From Marinifilum fragile JCM 15579 (lineage in GTDB: Bacteria; Bacteroidota; Bacteroidia; Bacteroidales; Marinifilaceae): a stretch of 64,000 nt of DNA. Under the pieces are notes generated by a model, which had not been told where the DNA came from, made no database searches, and worked only from the letters and a program-made list of their open reading frames with translations. Position 1 is the first letter of the stretch; the number at the start of each line of letters is the position of its first letter. This document shows positions 16,983 through 27,430 of this stretch, in pieces. The position numbers were made by a program, and so were the translations under genes. Where the stretch lies: positions 93,784 to 157,783 of the forward strand of contig NZ_BAZX01000007.1 of the NCBI RefSeq assembly GCF_001310955.1. The letters run 5' to 3'.

Positions 16983-19295
16983 ATGGATCATTTAATCAAT
17001 AATATTGCAGAAACATTGACTTGCAACGCTATTAAAGCAAGTATCACGGATGGTTTATTTGGTATTGAAAAAGAAAATGTTCGTGTTGATGAAATGGGAA
17101 AAATGGCCAATACACCACATCCAGGGATTTTAGGCGATAAGTTTCGTCATCCATTTATTACTACCGATTTTTCTGAGAGTCAGGTGGAAATGATTACACC
17201 ACCTTTAAAGAGTATTGCAGAGGTTCATGGTTTTTTGGAAACATTAAATGATGTGATTTCGGAGAATTTAGGTGAGGAGTTCTTATGGCCACAAAGCCTA
17301 CCTCCTTTATTGCCAGAAGAGGAAGAAATTCCGATTGCAAAGTTTGGAGAAGAAGGAGTTCATAAGGAAAAATACAGGGAAGAACTGGCTATTAGGTATG
17401 GAAAGGAAAGACAGATGTTGTCTGGAATTCATTTCAATTTTTCATTATCAGATCGATTGGAAAGAAAACTCTGTAAAGCCATTAAGTGGAAAGGGAATCA
17501 GGTTAATTTTCGCGAAGCTGTTTACTTGAAAATGGTTCGCAACTTTATGCGTTACCGTTGGCTTTTGGTTTGGTTGTTTGGCGAAAGTCCAGAGGCTGAT
17601 CCTTCATTAAAGATGAAATCCTTACGTACCGGCGAAAAAATGAGAATGGGCTGTAGAAAAGCGGTTTCTATTCGAACAAGTTCCGCTGGTTATAGAAATG
17701 CCGAAGAGTATTTTGTTGACTTCAATAGTCTAGAGTCATTTAAAGAATCTATGAAGAATCTTGTTGGTTCTGGTAAACTACTTTTAGATGAGGAATTGTA
17801 CTTGCCAATTCGTTTGAAATTTGCGAATGATGGCAAGAGCATATCGCATCTCGAAGTTCGAATTCTGGATTTGGATCCTTTCGAAAAGTCGGGAGTATCA
17901 AAAAACAGGTTGTATTTTATTCACCTGTTTATGTTGTATTGCTTGTTCAAAAAGGAAGAAAATACATACAGCGAAACAGAGCAAAAAATAGCTGCTAAAA
18001 ATCACGATTGGGTGGCTTGCAGTGGTATGAATCCTGATCTTTTGTTGAAAGATTTCGATGGAAATATGCTGAAGATTGATGAGATGCTTCAAAATATCCT
18101 GTTTGAGGTCAAAGATTTTGCAAAATCAGCAGGAATTACTTATAATGAATGTTATCGATTGGCTTTAGAAGAGACCGAAGGATTAATCCTTAATCCAAAC
18201 ATACGTTCTTCGCTAAAAGTAAAGCAGCAAATAGAAGAGGAAGGCTTTATTAACTTTCATTTAAAGCTTGCAAAAAAATACAAAACCGAAAGTGAGATGA
18301 GTGGCTTCCGTTTTCACGGATTTGAAGACCTGGAATTGTCTTCTCAGTTGTTAATGAAAGCTGCATTGCGACGTGGTGTAGAATTTAAAATTTTAGATCG
18401 AAGCGAGAACTTTATAAGCCTACACAGAGGTGATAAAACGGAATATGTAATGCAGGCCACACGAACATCATTAGACAATTATTCAAGCGTTCTGATGATG
18501 GAAAACAAATTGGTTACAAAGAAAATTCTGGAAAAAGCCGGAATCAGAGTTCCTTCTGGTCTGGATTATCGCGATGTGAAAGAAGCACAATCAGATTTTG
18601 ATTTGTTCGAAGGAAAAGGTATTGTGATCAAACCCAAATCAACCAACTTTGGCTTGGGAATAACAATCTTGAAAGAAAATAATAGTGAAGAGGTATACAA
18701 GCGTGCAGTTGAGATCGCTTTCGAGCATGACAATAGCATTTTGATAGAGGAATTTGTTTCTGGAAAGGAATATCGATTCTTTGTAATTAATGAAAAGGTT
18801 ACAGGAATTCTTCATCGCGTACCAGCCAATGTTAGAGGAGATGGGAGCAGTTCAATAAAACAATTGGTTGAGGAAAAGAATAAGGATTCATTGCGTGGTA
18901 GAGGATACCGAACACCTTTGGAAAAAATCAGACTGGAGGAAGCAGAAGCAATGTTTTTACAGGATCAGAACTTAAATTTTGATAGCATTCCTGCAAAAGA
19001 TGAAATTGTATATCTGAGAGAAAATTCCAATATCAGCACAGGAGGTGATAGCATCGATTTTACTGATGATATTCATCCTTCGTATAAGGAAATTGCTGCC
19101 AAATCAGCGGCAGCTTTGGGTGTAAGAATTACAGGTTTGGATATGATGATTGAAGATATCTTTAAACCAGCAACAAAAGACAATTATGCCATTATTGAGA
19201 TGAATTTCAATCCGGCAATTCATATTCATTGTTATCCATACCAAGGGGAGAATCGCAAGTTGAACGAAAAAATATTGGATGCATTGGGTTTTTAA
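16983..19295 (+). CDS. gshF: Bifunctional glutamate-cysteine ligase / glutathione synthetase (GshF)
   Basis: One polypeptide makes glutathione in two ATP-dependent steps. Residues about 1-430 are the glutamate-cysteine ligase domain (GIEKENVRV, GIHFNFSL, EVRILDLDPF). Residues about 490-770 are an ATP-grasp glutathione synthetase-like domain (VIKPKSTNFGLGI, EEFVSGKEYRFFVI, MNFNPAIHIHCYPYQG). A length near 770 matches GshAB of Streptococcus and Pasteurella. I chose ATG 16983, five bases after the MATE stop; ATG 16965 would overlap that gene. Glutathione synthesis is patchy in Bacteroidota and GshF is often spread by transfer (known for the family). Confidence 0.94.
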   Translation: MDHLINNIAETLTCNAIKASITDGLFGIEKENVRVDEMGKMANTPHPGILGDKFRHPFITTDFSESQVEMITPPLKSIAEVHGFLETLNDVISENLGEEFLWPQSLPPLLPEEEEIPIAKFGEEGVHKEKYREELAIRYGKERQMLSGIHFNFSLSDRLERKLCKAIKWKGNQVNFREAVYLKMVRNFMRYRWLLVWLFGESPEADPSLKMKSLRTGEKMRMGCRKAVSIRTSSAGYRNAEEYFVDFNSLESFKESMKNLVGSGKLLLDEELYLPIRLKFANDGKSISHLEVRILDLDPFEKSGVSKNRLYFIHLFMLYCLFKKEENTYSETEQKIAAKNHDWVACSGMNPDLLLKDFDGNMLKIDEMLQNILFEVKDFAKSAGITYNECYRLALEETEGLILNPNIRSSLKVKQQIEEEGFINFHLKLAKKYKTESEMSGFRFHGFEDLELSSQLLMKAALRRGVEFKILDRSENFISLHRGDKTEYVMQATRTSLDNYSSVLMMENKLVTKKILEKAGIRVPSGLDYRDVKEAQSDFDLFEGKGIVIKPKSTNFGLGITILKENNSEEVYKRAVEIAFEHDNSILIEEFVSGKEYRFFVINEKVTGILHRVPANVRGDGSSSIKQLVEEKNKDSLRGRGYRTPLEKIRLEEAEAMFLQDQNLNFDSIPAKDEIVYLRENSNISTGGDSIDFTDDIHPSYKEIAAKSAAALGVRITGLDMMIEDIFKPATKDNYAIIEMNFNPAIHIHCYPYQGENRKLNEKILDALGF

Positions 19296-19335
19296 GTAAA
19301 TTCAGGCAATAAATCTCAATTTGAACCCTCTTTGC

Positions 19336-22300
19336 ATGAATAAAACGAAATACATCCTCAAAAGTTTGTGGTATTATCGAAAGCAGCATTTGGCTGTTTT
19401 GCTCGGAACAATTGTAAGTACGGCAGTATTAACCGGAGCATTGATTGTTGGTGACTCTGTAAAAAATAGCTTGCATGAACTGGTGAATTTGCGTTTGGGC
19501 AAAGTAGAATATGTCATGACAACTGGCGATCGTTTTGTTCGGGCAGAATTAGCAAATGAAATTGCAACTGATCTGGATGCATATGTGGTTCCTGTTTTGC
19601 AGACTGATGGTATAGCGGTTCAACCCGAAAGCAATACAAGAATCAATAACATTCAGGTTTATGGTGTTGATGCTTCTTTTGACAATTTATCCAATACGCA
19701 GGTTTATAATTTAAAAGCAGATGAAGCCTGTCTGAGTGCAAATCTTGCTGACAGAATGAATGTAAAGCAAGGCGATACTTTTTTGTTGCGACTCAAGAAA
19801 GCAAGTGTAATTCCTGCCAATGCTCCTTTTGTATCCGATGAAGACCAGAATATTGCTTTAAGACTAAGAGTAAAGACTATATGTGATGATTCACAATTAG
19901 GTAGATTTAGCTTGAAGAGCAATCAGGTTGCTCCATACAATGTATTTCTGTCAAGAGAGTTCTTAGCAAAAGAGTTGGAATTGGAATCGGTATCCAATTT
20001 GATTTTAGTTGCTTCCAATGGTTCAAAAGAGCTGGATTTGCAGCAATTACAGGAAAGCTTGTCTGAAAACTGGAAATTGGAAGATGCCAGTTTGAAAATT
20101 CAAAGCTTGGAAGAAAATTCTCAAGTTGAGTTGATATCTGATCGGGTTTTTATTGATACGCCAATTACTGATTTGGTTCATGAAATTTCGGGTAAAAAAG
20201 AGTATGTACTAAGTTATTTTGTGAATAGCTTGCATGTAAATGACAGGGAAACACCATATTCTTTTATCACTTCAGTTGACACTTATCAAATTAAAGAAAA
20301 TGAAGTTGTTATTAACTCATGGTTAGCCGATGATTTGAACGCTAAAGTTGGGGATGTGCTTCAAATTAAATACTACACAATTGGTGCTTTAAGACAATTG
20401 GTGGAAGAATCGAGAGCATTTACCATTAAGGATATTTTACCTATTACTAATTCGCATTGGGGTCAATCCATGATGCCATCATTTCCTGGGTTAACTGATG
20501 CAGGTTCATGTAGTGAGTGGGAAGCAGGTGTTCCCATTGATTTTTCAAAAATCAGACCCAAGGATGAAGATTATTGGAAAAAGTACAAAGGAACTCCAAA
20601 GGCATATATCTCATCGAATACTGCCATTAACTTATGGAGTAACAAATACGGGACTTATACTGCTGTAAGATTTGATTCAAAGAATGATGTCAGATCGGAA
20701 ATTCAAGATTTGATTCATCCGGATTTATTGAATATTGGTTTTGCAGATGTTAGAAACGAAGGGAAAAGAGCAGCCAACAATATGGTAGATTTTGGTGGTT
20801 TGTTCCTAAGCTTAAGCTTCTTTATTATTGCGGCAGCAATTCTGCTTACCATTTTAATCTATTCTTTGAATCTGGATAACAGAAATGAGGAAACAGGCAT
20901 TCTTCTTGGCTTAGGTTTCAACAAGTCGAAAATTATTGCAATTCGAATTTACGAATCGATCATTACAGTAATCCTTGGAGGCGTTTTAGGCGTATTGTTG
21001 GGTATAATTTACAACAAACTAATTTTGTCAGCATTGAATTCTGTTTGGCAGGATGTGGTGCGAACCAATATGCTGAGTGTTCATTTGGATATGAGTACAT
21101 TGATAATTGGATTTGCTTCAGGTGTGATTATTGCTATAATATGCATCGTATTTGTAACCCGAAGAAAGGTGAAACAATCGGTTATAGCTCTGATTAAAGA
21201 TGTTCATCAAGAGAATCTTATTGGTAAAAAGTCAACCTACTCTATTTGGATTGCTTTGTTTTCATTGCTATTGAGTATTGCCATTATAGCCTATTCATTC
21301 TCATCATCTTTAGAACAAAATGCTGAATTGTTGCTATCTGCAGGAGGTTTGTTTTTAGTATCTTTTTCTGCATTTGTGCATAATTATCTAAATGGAATCG
21401 GTACAAAACTCAGCAATCATACTCCAAGTTTAAAAGACTTATCGGTTAAAAACGCTGCACGAAATGTTAAGCGCAGTCTGGCAATTGTTGTGTTGTTGGC
21501 ATTGGGAACATTTTCAGTCTTAATAACAGGAGCCAATCGCAAAACATTTCAGGATTCGGAAAATTCCAATCAATCAGGAACTGGTGGATATGAATATTGG
21601 ATTGAAGCTACTCTTCCAATCTTAAATGATTTAAATACGAGCGAAGGTCAGGAAAAAGTTGGTTTTTGGGAAGGCGATTTGGATGAATCTGTGAGATTTG
21701 TGCAGTTCAGAGCGTTGGAAGGAGATGATGCGAGTTGTTTGAATTTGAATCAGGTTAGTAAACCAAGAGTATTGGGGTTTAATACCACGGATTTTGAATA
21801 TCGACACTCCTTTAGTTTTGCAAAATTGCTTCCGGAAGTGAATAAAGAGAATCCTTGGAGTGCCTTAAATCATAATTTTGGGGAGGATGTGATACCGGCC
21901 ATTGCGGATCAAACTGTGATATTGTGGGGCTTGAAAAAAGCAGTAGGAGATACCTTGGTTTATCAGAACGAATATGGAAAGGATGTAAAGCTATTGCTTG
22001 TTGGAGGTTTGGCAAACTCCATCTTTCAGGGTAATATTTTGATATCAGATAGCTTGTTCCAAAAGAACTTTCCATCGGTAAGTGGTTCTAAAATTATTTT
22101 GGCTGAATGTCCTAAAACGGATTCCTTGTTTATGGACAATTTTGAAGATAACCTGCAGGACTTTGGAGTAAGAGGAAGTAAAACTTCGGAAAGAATGGCT
22201 GCTTTCTATTCTGTTGAGAATACCTATTTAAGTATGTTCATGATACTGGGAGGTTTGGGTGTAATTATAGGAACAATTGGTTTGGGAATTGTTTTGTTAA

Positions 22301-22602
22301 GAAATGTATGGGAACGCAAAAAAGAATTGGCTGTACTAAGAGCTATCGGTTATACTGAAAGAAATATCTTTAAACTCTTGTTTAGTGAAAATTTGTTTTT
22401 ATTGCTGCTTGGTTTAGCGGGTGGAATCCTATCAGCACTAATTGGTGTGCTGCCTTCTTTGTTTACCAATGCTTTTCAAATGCCATACCTGTATGTGTTA
22501 TTGCTTATTTTGGCCATTACCATTAGTGGCTTAGCATGGATTTATATACCTTTAAAGGTGATTCGAAGACAGAATATCATTGAGTCCTTACAAAATGATT
22601 AA
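19336..22602 (+). CDS. Large ABC-transporter permease, FtsX/MacB type
   Basis: A permease of about 1088 residues with an N-terminal membrane anchor (HLAVLLGTIVSTAVLTGALIVGDSVK), a large extracytoplasmic MacB_PCD-like region, an FtsX core (about 500-615), another periplasmic part and a second FtsX core at the C-terminus (WERKKELAVLRAIGYTERNI is characteristic). Such double-FtsX permeases resemble the LolE/YbbP types that move lipids or lipoproteins. No ATPase gene lies nearby, so its partner must be elsewhere. The start is ATG 19336; a TTG at 19321 is the alternative. Confidence 0.88.
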   Translation: MNKTKYILKSLWYYRKQHLAVLLGTIVSTAVLTGALIVGDSVKNSLHELVNLRLGKVEYVMTTGDRFVRAELANEIATDLDAYVVPVLQTDGIAVQPESNTRINNIQVYGVDASFDNLSNTQVYNLKADEACLSANLADRMNVKQGDTFLLRLKKASVIPANAPFVSDEDQNIALRLRVKTICDDSQLGRFSLKSNQVAPYNVFLSREFLAKELELESVSNLILVASNGSKELDLQQLQESLSENWKLEDASLKIQSLEENSQVELISDRVFIDTPITDLVHEISGKKEYVLSYFVNSLHVNDRETPYSFITSVDTYQIKENEVVINSWLADDLNAKVGDVLQIKYYTIGALRQLVEESRAFTIKDILPITNSHWGQSMMPSFPGLTDAGSCSEWEAGVPIDFSKIRPKDEDYWKKYKGTPKAYISSNTAINLWSNKYGTYTAVRFDSKNDVRSEIQDLIHPDLLNIGFADVRNEGKRAANNMVDFGGLFLSLSFFIIAAAILLTILIYSLNLDNRNEETGILLGLGFNKSKIIAIRIYESIITVILGGVLGVLLGIIYNKLILSALNSVWQDVVRTNMLSVHLDMSTLIIGFASGVIIAIICIVFVTRRKVKQSVIALIKDVHQENLIGKKSTYSIWIALFSLLLSIAIIAYSFSSSLEQNAELLLSAGGLFLVSFSAFVHNYLNGIGTKLSNHTPSLKDLSVKNAARNVKRSLAIVVLLALGTFSVLITGANRKTFQDSENSNQSGTGGYEYWIEATLPILNDLNTSEGQEKVGFWEGDLDESVRFVQFRALEGDDASCLNLNQVSKPRVLGFNTTDFEYRHSFSFAKLLPEVNKENPWSALNHNFGEDVIPAIADQTVILWGLKKAVGDTLVYQNEYGKDVKLLLVGGLANSIFQGNILISDSLFQKNFPSVSGSKIILAECPKTDSLFMDNFEDNLQDFGVRGSKTSERMAAFYSVENTYLSMFMILGGLGVIIGTIGLGIVLLRNVWERKKELAVLRAIGYTERNIFKLLFSENLFLLLLGLAGGILSALIGVLPSLFTNAFQMPYLYVLLLILAITISGLAWIYIPLKVIRRQNIIESLQND

Positions 22603-22737
22603 TTAATATCAGCTAATTGCTTGATGTGGACATAAGGATCAACTTTGTGTTATCAGTTTGATAAAATTAGCTTTGTGATGGAGCATTGGTAATTCGTATG
22701 TTTAAGGGCAATGTTATAGAATAGCCTTTTTAATAGA

Positions 22738-22765
22738 TTGAGGAATTCATTTTGTTTTATCTTTG
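22738..22765 (+). promoter_or_regulatory. Promoter of the class I fumarase gene
   Basis: TATCTTTG (22758-22765) matches the Bacteroidota -7 consensus, with TTG at 22738-22740 in the -33 position (17-bp spacing). It lies inside an upstream extension of the open frame, which supports the downstream ATG at 22818 as the real start. Confidence 0.6.
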
Positions 22766-22817
22766 TCTGTATACTTCATTAAATAGAAATAACACACAAA
22801 ATTTAAATTATCATATC

Positions 22818-24422
22818 ATGTCCGATTTTAAATATCAGAAACCATTTCCGATAACAAAGGATACTACAGAATATCGTTTGTTGACTAAGGATTATGTATC
22901 AACCATTGATGTTGACGGAAGAAAAATTCTTAAGGTTGATCCTAAGGGGTTAGAGATGTTATCTAAAGCAGCATTCTCTGATGTTTCTTTCTATTTACGT
23001 CCTGCGCATCTTGCAAAATTGCAAAATATCTTAAAGGATGATGAAGCTTCAGATAACGATAAATTTGTTGCTCATACCATGTTAATGAACCAAGTAGTTG
23101 CTGCTGATGGTCAGTTGCCAACTTGCCAGGATACAGGTACTGCAATTGTTGTAGCAAAAAAAGGTGAAGATGTTTACACTGGTGCAAATGATGCAGAGCA
23201 TCTTTCAAGAGGTGTTTATGAAACTTATCAGGAAAGAAACCTTAGATATTCTCAAGTTGTTCCTTTCACCATGTTCGAAGAAAAGAATACTGGTAACAAC
23301 CTTCCAGCACAAATCGATATTTATGCAAATCAGGGAAGTGAGTATGAATTTTTGTTCTTAACCAAAGGCGGTGGATCAGGAAATAAAACTTTCTTGTATC
23401 AGCAAACCAAGGCTCTTTTGAATGAAGAGAATTTAACCAAATTCATCAAGGAAAAAATTAAAGATCTAGGTACTTCTGCATGTCCTCCATATCATTTGGC
23501 TTTGGTAATTGGTGGTACTTCTGCTGAAGCAAACCTTGCTACAGTTAAAAAAGCATCTACTGGATATTTTGATCATTTGCCAACAGAAGGTAATGAAGGT
23601 GGTCAGGCTTTCCGCGATTTAAAATGGGAAAAGAAAGTAGAGCAAATCTGTCGTGAAAGTGAAATTGGAGCTCAGTTTGGTGGTAAATATTTCGTTCACG
23701 ATGTGAAAGTAATTCGTTTGCCTCGTCACGCTGCTTCTTGTCCGGTTGGTATCGGTGTAAGCTGTAGCGCAGATAGAAATATCAAAGCAAAAATCAACGA
23801 GGATGGTATTTTCCTAGAGCAATTGGAGAAAGATCCAGTAAAATATTTGCCAGAAGAAGCTCCTGCAATGAAGGAAGCTGTTGATATCGATTTGGATCAG
23901 CCAATGGAAGACATCTTGAAGGAGTTGACCAAGTATCCAATCAAAACTCGTTTGAATCTTTCAGGAACTATGATTGTTGCCAGAGATATGGCACATATGA
24001 AAATTCAGGAAATCTTGGATGAAGGCAAAGAGATGCCTGAATACTTCAAGAATCACCCGGTATATTATGCAGGACCAGCTAAAACTCCGGAAGGAATGGC
24101 TTCAGGTAGTTTCGGACCAACTACTGCAGGTCGTATGGACCCATATGTTGACGTGTTCCAAAAAGTTGGTGGTTCAATGGTTATGGTGGCAAAAGGTAAC
24201 CGTTACCAATCAGTAACCGATGCTTGTAAAGCAAATGGTGGTTTCTATTTGGGATCAATTGGTGGACCAGCTGCTGTATTGGCTAAGAATAGCATTAAAT
24301 CAATCGAAGTGATCGATTTCCCTGAATTGGGAATGGAAGCGGTTCGTAAGATTCGTGTAGAAAACTTCCCGGCATTTATTATTGTTGACGATAAAGGGAA
24401 TGATTTCTTTGCAGATATGTAA
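22818..24422 (+). CDS. Fumarate hydratase, class I (iron-sulfur)
   Basis: The enzyme interconverts fumarate and malate in the TCA cycle and in fumarate respiration, using an oxygen-sensitive 4Fe-4S cluster. The 534-residue protein has both the N-terminal catalytic (Fumerase) and C-terminal (Fumerase_C) regions. Likely cluster cysteines are in [21 protein letters not shown] and [12 protein letters not shown]. The C-terminus has [11 protein letters not shown] and [14 protein letters not shown], which are family signatures. ATG 22818 ([11 protein letters not shown]) was chosen because the promoter lies just upstream. A class II enzyme is encoded at 54222-55628. Confidence 0.95.
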   Translation: MSDFKYQKPFPITKDTTEYRLLTKDYVSTIDVDGRKILKVDPKGLEMLSKAAFSDVSFYLRPAHLAKLQNILKDDEASDNDKFVAHTMLMNQVVAADGQLPTCQDTGTAIVVAKKGEDVYTGANDAEHLSRGVYETYQERNLRYSQVVPFTMFEEKNTGNNLPAQIDIYANQGSEYEFLFLTKGGGSGNKTFLYQQTKALLNEENLTKFIKEKIKDLGTSACPPYHLALVIGGTSAEANLATVKKASTGYFDHLPTEGNEGGQAFRDLKWEKKVEQICRESEIGAQFGGKYFVHDVKVIRLPRHAASCPVGIGVSCSADRNIKAKINEDGIFLEQLEKDPVKYLPEEAPAMKEAVDIDLDQPMEDILKELTKYPIKTRLNLSGTMIVARDMAHMKIQEILDEGKEMPEYFKNHPVYYAGPAKTPEGMASGSFGPTTAGRMDPYVDVFQKVGGSMVMVAKGNRYQSVTDACKANGGFYLGSIGGPAAVLAKNSIKSIEVIDFPELGMEAVRKIRVENFPAFIIVDDKGNDFFADM

Positions 24423-24445
24423 AACCAGAATTAATATATAAAATG

Positions 24446-24474
24446 AAAGCTTGCATTTTATGCAAGCTTTTTTT
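24446..24474 (+). terminator. Strong terminator after class I fumarase
   Basis: AAAGCTTGCA and TGCAAGCTTT form a perfect 10-bp stem with a 5-nt loop, followed by a run of T. Confidence 0.92.
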
Positions 24475-24498
24475 ATGAATGTCAATAGCTTATTGCTA

Positions 24499-24530
24499 AC
24501 TGTTCACTGATCACTGATCACTGTTCACTG
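24499..24530. repeat. ATCACTGTTCACTG-type simple repeat
   Basis: CTGTTCACTG, CTGATCACTG and CTGATCACTG-like units follow one another between the fumarase terminator and the end of arfB. They share ACTGTTCACTGAT with the repeat at the end of sfsA. Confidence 0.5.
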
Positions 24531-24944
24531 TAAATCAGGTTTTTTTCTACTTTCCTTCTTTTTCGAAAGTTGTTGTTTATCAGTCTTTCGTTTTTCAATA
24601 GAAGCTCTTGTTGGACGTGTTTTCTTCCTTGGCTTTACGGGTTTTAAAGCCAATTCTATCCATTGGTAGAATTTTTGAATCACAATTTCTTTATTCAAAA
24701 TTTGGGAACGTTCTGTTTGAGCAGTTACCGATAATATTCCTTGACTATTGATATGGTGATAAAGTTTTTTGAAAATGGTTTCTTTTTCTTCCTGTGAAAG
24801 GATGCTTGAATCAAACACAGAAAAACGCAATTCTACTTTTGAATTCACCTTGTTCACATTTTGTCCCCCCGGACCACTGCTTCGCGAAGTGATAAATTCA
24901 AATTCTTTGCTCAGATCTTTTGAAAATTTATAGTCATCTTTCAT
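24525..24944 (-). CDS. arfB: Alternative ribosome-rescue factor ArfB (YaeJ-like)
   Basis: A 139-residue peptidyl-tRNA hydrolase that frees ribosomes stalled without a stop codon. It carries the release-factor GGQ motif in RSSGPGGQNVNKVNSKVEL near residue 25, then the basic C-terminal tail rich in Lys/Arg (RKKTRPTRASIEKRKTDK) that enters the empty mRNA channel. There is no codon-recognition domain, as expected for ArfB. I used the start at 24944 (MKDDYKF); the frame extends upstream to 25025 but into a terminator hairpin. Confidence 0.92.
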   Translation of the reverse strand: MKDDYKFSKDLSKEFEFITSRSSGPGGQNVNKVNSKVELRFSVFDSSILSQEEKETIFKKLYHHINSQGILSVTAQTERSQILNKEIVIQKFYQWIELALKPVKPRKKTRPTRASIEKRKTDKQQLSKKKESRKKPDLQ

Positions 24945-24990
24945 AGTAAGTAAAGATATATTCAATATTTGAAATAGAAAGAGATCGTAT

Positions 24991-25020
24991 AAAAAATGCT
25001 GCCCATTTGAGCAGCATTTT
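24991..25020 (-). terminator. Terminator after trpB (reverse strand)
   Basis: AAAATGCTGC (24993-25002) and GCAGCATTTT (25011-25020) form a perfect 10-bp stem. Read on the reverse strand it ends in a T run. Confidence 0.88.
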
Positions 25021-25036
25021 GACATATTAATGAACT

Positions 25037-26239
25037 TTATTCAGGTAATCCATATTTTTCAACTACAAAGTCAAGATCTTTGTCGCCACGACCACTCAAA
25101 TTTAAAAGAATGGATTGACGAGGATTGGCCTTTGCCAGTTTCAATGCATACGCCACTGCATGCGAGCTTTCTAAAGCTGGAATAATTCCTTCCGAACGGC
25201 TTAGTTCATAGAATGCATCAATACACTCTTTGTCTGTAACAGAATGGTATTCTACCTTATTCCAATCCTTTAGCATAGAGTGTTCTGGTCCAACTCCAGG
25301 ATAATCCAGTCCGCTTGCAACAGAGTAAACAGGATCAGGTTGACCTTCTTCATCTTGCAAAAGGTAACATTTAAAACCATGAATAATACCAGGTTTACCA
25401 AAAGTTAAGGTGGCAGCATGCTCTCCTTTATCGAATGATCTTCCAGCAGGTTCAACACCATGCAATTTACATTCCTTATCTTCTAAAAATGCAGAGAAAA
25501 TTCCCATTGCATTACTACCGCCACCAACACAGGCAACAACATTATCTGGCAGTTCTCCGGTCATTTCCTGAAATTGATCTCTTGCTTCAATTCCAATAAC
25601 TCTTTGGAATTCTCTTACCATCATTGGAAATGGGTGAGGACCAACAACAGAACCAATACAATAAATCGTATTAACAGGATCTTTTAAGTATGATTGAAAT
25701 GCTGAATCAACAGCTTCTTTAAGAGTTTTTAAGCCATGAGTAACGGGAACAACTGTTGCTCCTAATATTTTCATTCGCATCACATTTGGATGCTCTTTGG
25801 CAATATCAACTTCACCCATATGGATTTCACACTCTAAACCAAAATAAGCAGCAGCTGTGGCCAAAGCTACACCATGCTGACCAGCTCCGGTTTCTGCAAT
25901 GAGCTTTTTCTTACCCATGTATTTTGCAAGGAGAGCTTCTCCCATACAATGGTTCAATTTATGTGCTCCAGAGTGATTTAAATCTTCTCTTTTAAGATAG
26001 ATTCTTCCACCATATTTATTGGATAATCTATTGCAATAATATACTGGAGTGGGTCTGCCTTGAAAATGCTTGCGAATACTTCTTAATTCAGAAATGAACT
26101 CATGAGATTTACTGATAGAGTAGTATGCATCATTAATTTTCTGCATCTCTGCATTTAACTCATCGGGAATATAACTTCCTCCGTACTCTCCAAAATATCC
26201 TTTATCATCAGGATATGTCTTAAAATAGTTGCTCGACAT
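25037..26239 (-). CDS. trpB: Tryptophan synthase beta chain, stand-alone
   Basis: The PLP enzyme condenses indole with serine to tryptophan. The 400-residue protein has [10 protein letters not shown] at the start, the PLP-lysine region [14 protein letters not shown], the catalytic Glu in [11 protein letters not shown], the phosphate-binding glycine loop GGGSNAMG and LSGRGDKD at the end. Length and motifs place it in the TrpB1-type group. No trpA or other trp gene is adjacent, and it has its own terminator. It may therefore be a second trpB used for indole salvage, or the trp genes may be dispersed (inference). Confidence 0.94.
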   Translation of the reverse strand: MSSNYFKTYPDDKGYFGEYGGSYIPDELNAEMQKINDAYYSISKSHEFISELRSIRKHFQGRPTPVYYCNRLSNKYGGRIYLKREDLNHSGAHKLNHCMGEALLAKYMGKKKLIAETGAGQHGVALATAAAYFGLECEIHMGEVDIAKEHPNVMRMKILGATVVPVTHGLKTLKEAVDSAFQSYLKDPVNTIYCIGSVVGPHPFPMMVREFQRVIGIEARDQFQEMTGELPDNVVACVGGGSNAMGIFSAFLEDKECKLHGVEPAGRSFDKGEHAATLTFGKPGIIHGFKCYLLQDEEGQPDPVYSVASGLDYPGVGPEHSMLKDWNKVEYHSVTDKECIDAFYELSRSEGIIPALESSHAVAYALKLAKANPRQSILLNLSGRGDKDLDFVVEKYGLPE

Positions 26240-26596
26240 GTATTAAAATTTGGTTAATAATATTCTGTGGTTTTTAGTTATCAGCACAAATATAGCAATC
26301 GGAATTTATTTTGTTTACAATTACATACTGTTGTATAAGAAAAATGCAATGTCTCTTAAAAACTTCCAGCCCGGAATGCCATTGGAAAAGATTATAGACT
26401 ACTCGCACCCGGATAAGAAATCGCAGAAACATTGCACTGATGACAAAGGTAAAAAAATAACGATTCATCACATTTATCTTGTAGTATTGATTTTTACTGA
26501 ATTTTCTAAATAGTGTTTAACGACTTATTTACATTGCAATTGGGTATCAATATTTGTAATTTGTATAGATTCAATTTAAATAAAACGGAGGTTGCG
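26240..26596. other. Intergenic region between trpB and the SDR gene
   Basis: This divergent spacer should hold both promoters. A TTG-initiated frame at 26250-26513 (87 codons, one hydrophobic segment near its start) is open, but it lacks a good start and resembles nothing I know. I do not call it a gene. Confidence 0.4.
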
Positions 26597-27361
26597 ATGA
26601 ATGAATTAAAAGTATCCCCTAAAGGGAGAGTTGCTTTTGTAAGTGGGGCAAATAGAGGAATTGGAAGGGCAATAACCATTGAATTGTTAGAAGCGGGAGC
26701 AAAAAAGGTTTATGCAGGTGTTAGAAATATCAAGTCTTTAGATGATTTAAAACCAGAATATGGAGAGCGATTGGTACCAATTTTATTAGATCTGAAAAAT
26801 GATAAGACGATTATTAGGGCTACAAGACAAGTAAAAGATGTTGAAATTTTAGTTAATAATGCAGGAGTGTATGATGCTAGTGGTTTTTTTTCGGATGATA
26901 CATTAGATAGTTTATCTGATAATTTTGAGGTAAATGTTTGGGGATTGGTAAAACTTAGTACTTCCTTAATCGATCATTTGTTGAACAAACCATTTGCAGC
27001 TATTGTAAATGTTTCTTCAGTATTGGGTTTGGCAAGCATGCCGATTGCAGGCACTTATTCAGCCTCAAAAGCTGCGGTTCATAGTATTACTCAAGGAATG
27101 AGAGGGGAACTTCTTAATTCGAATGTATTAGTCATGGGAGTTTATCCTGGTCCGATTGATACGGATATGACCAGAGATCTTGATATGGATAAAGATTCTC
27201 CACAAAATGTGGCAAAAAATATCATAATGGGATTAAAACGGGGACTGGAATATGTATTCCCTGATATGATGTCGAAACAGGTTGGTGAATTGTACCTTAC
27301 AGAGCCAATTACCATCGAAAAGCAGTTTGCTCATTTTGTTTCCGAAGAACAAGAAGCCTAA
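26597..27361 (+). CDS. Short-chain dehydrogenase/reductase (SDR) family oxidoreductase
   Basis: A 254-residue classical SDR with the NAD(P) motif SGANRGIGRA (about residues 16-25), NNAG near 83, the catalytic Ser in VNVSSVLG and YSASKAAV near 150. The C-terminal PGPIDTDMT is typical of the family. The start at 26597 follows a good Shine-Dalgarno (CGGAGG), rare in this window, so the frame upstream to 26513 is not used. The substrate is unknown. It precedes the ORP-like operon but is separated from it by a terminator. Confidence 0.87.
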   Translation: MNELKVSPKGRVAFVSGANRGIGRAITIELLEAGAKKVYAGVRNIKSLDDLKPEYGERLVPILLDLKNDKTIIRATRQVKDVEILVNNAGVYDASGFFSDDTLDSLSDNFEVNVWGLVKLSTSLIDHLLNKPFAAIVNVSSVLGLASMPIAGTYSASKAAVHSITQGMRGELLNSNVLVMGVYPGPIDTDMTRDLDMDKDSPQNVAKNIIMGLKRGLEYVFPDMMSKQVGELYLTEPITIEKQFAHFVSEEQEA

Positions 27362-27383
27362 TCAAGAATATAAAATGTTAATG

Positions 27384-27410
27384 AAGAGATCAGTATTGAT
27401 CTCTTTTTTT
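27384..27410 (+). terminator. Terminator between the SDR gene and the DUF134 operon
   Basis: AAGAGATCA and TGATCTCTT form a perfect 9-bp stem with a GTAT loop, followed by a T run to 27410. Confidence 0.9.
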
Positions 27411-27430
27411 GTGTTAAAAAATTTGCGAAA

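Noticed and set aside
26250..26513. TTG-initiated 87-codon frame between trpB and the SDR gene
   Set aside because: Poor start, no family, and it occupies the divergent promoter region. One hydrophobic stretch alone is not enough.
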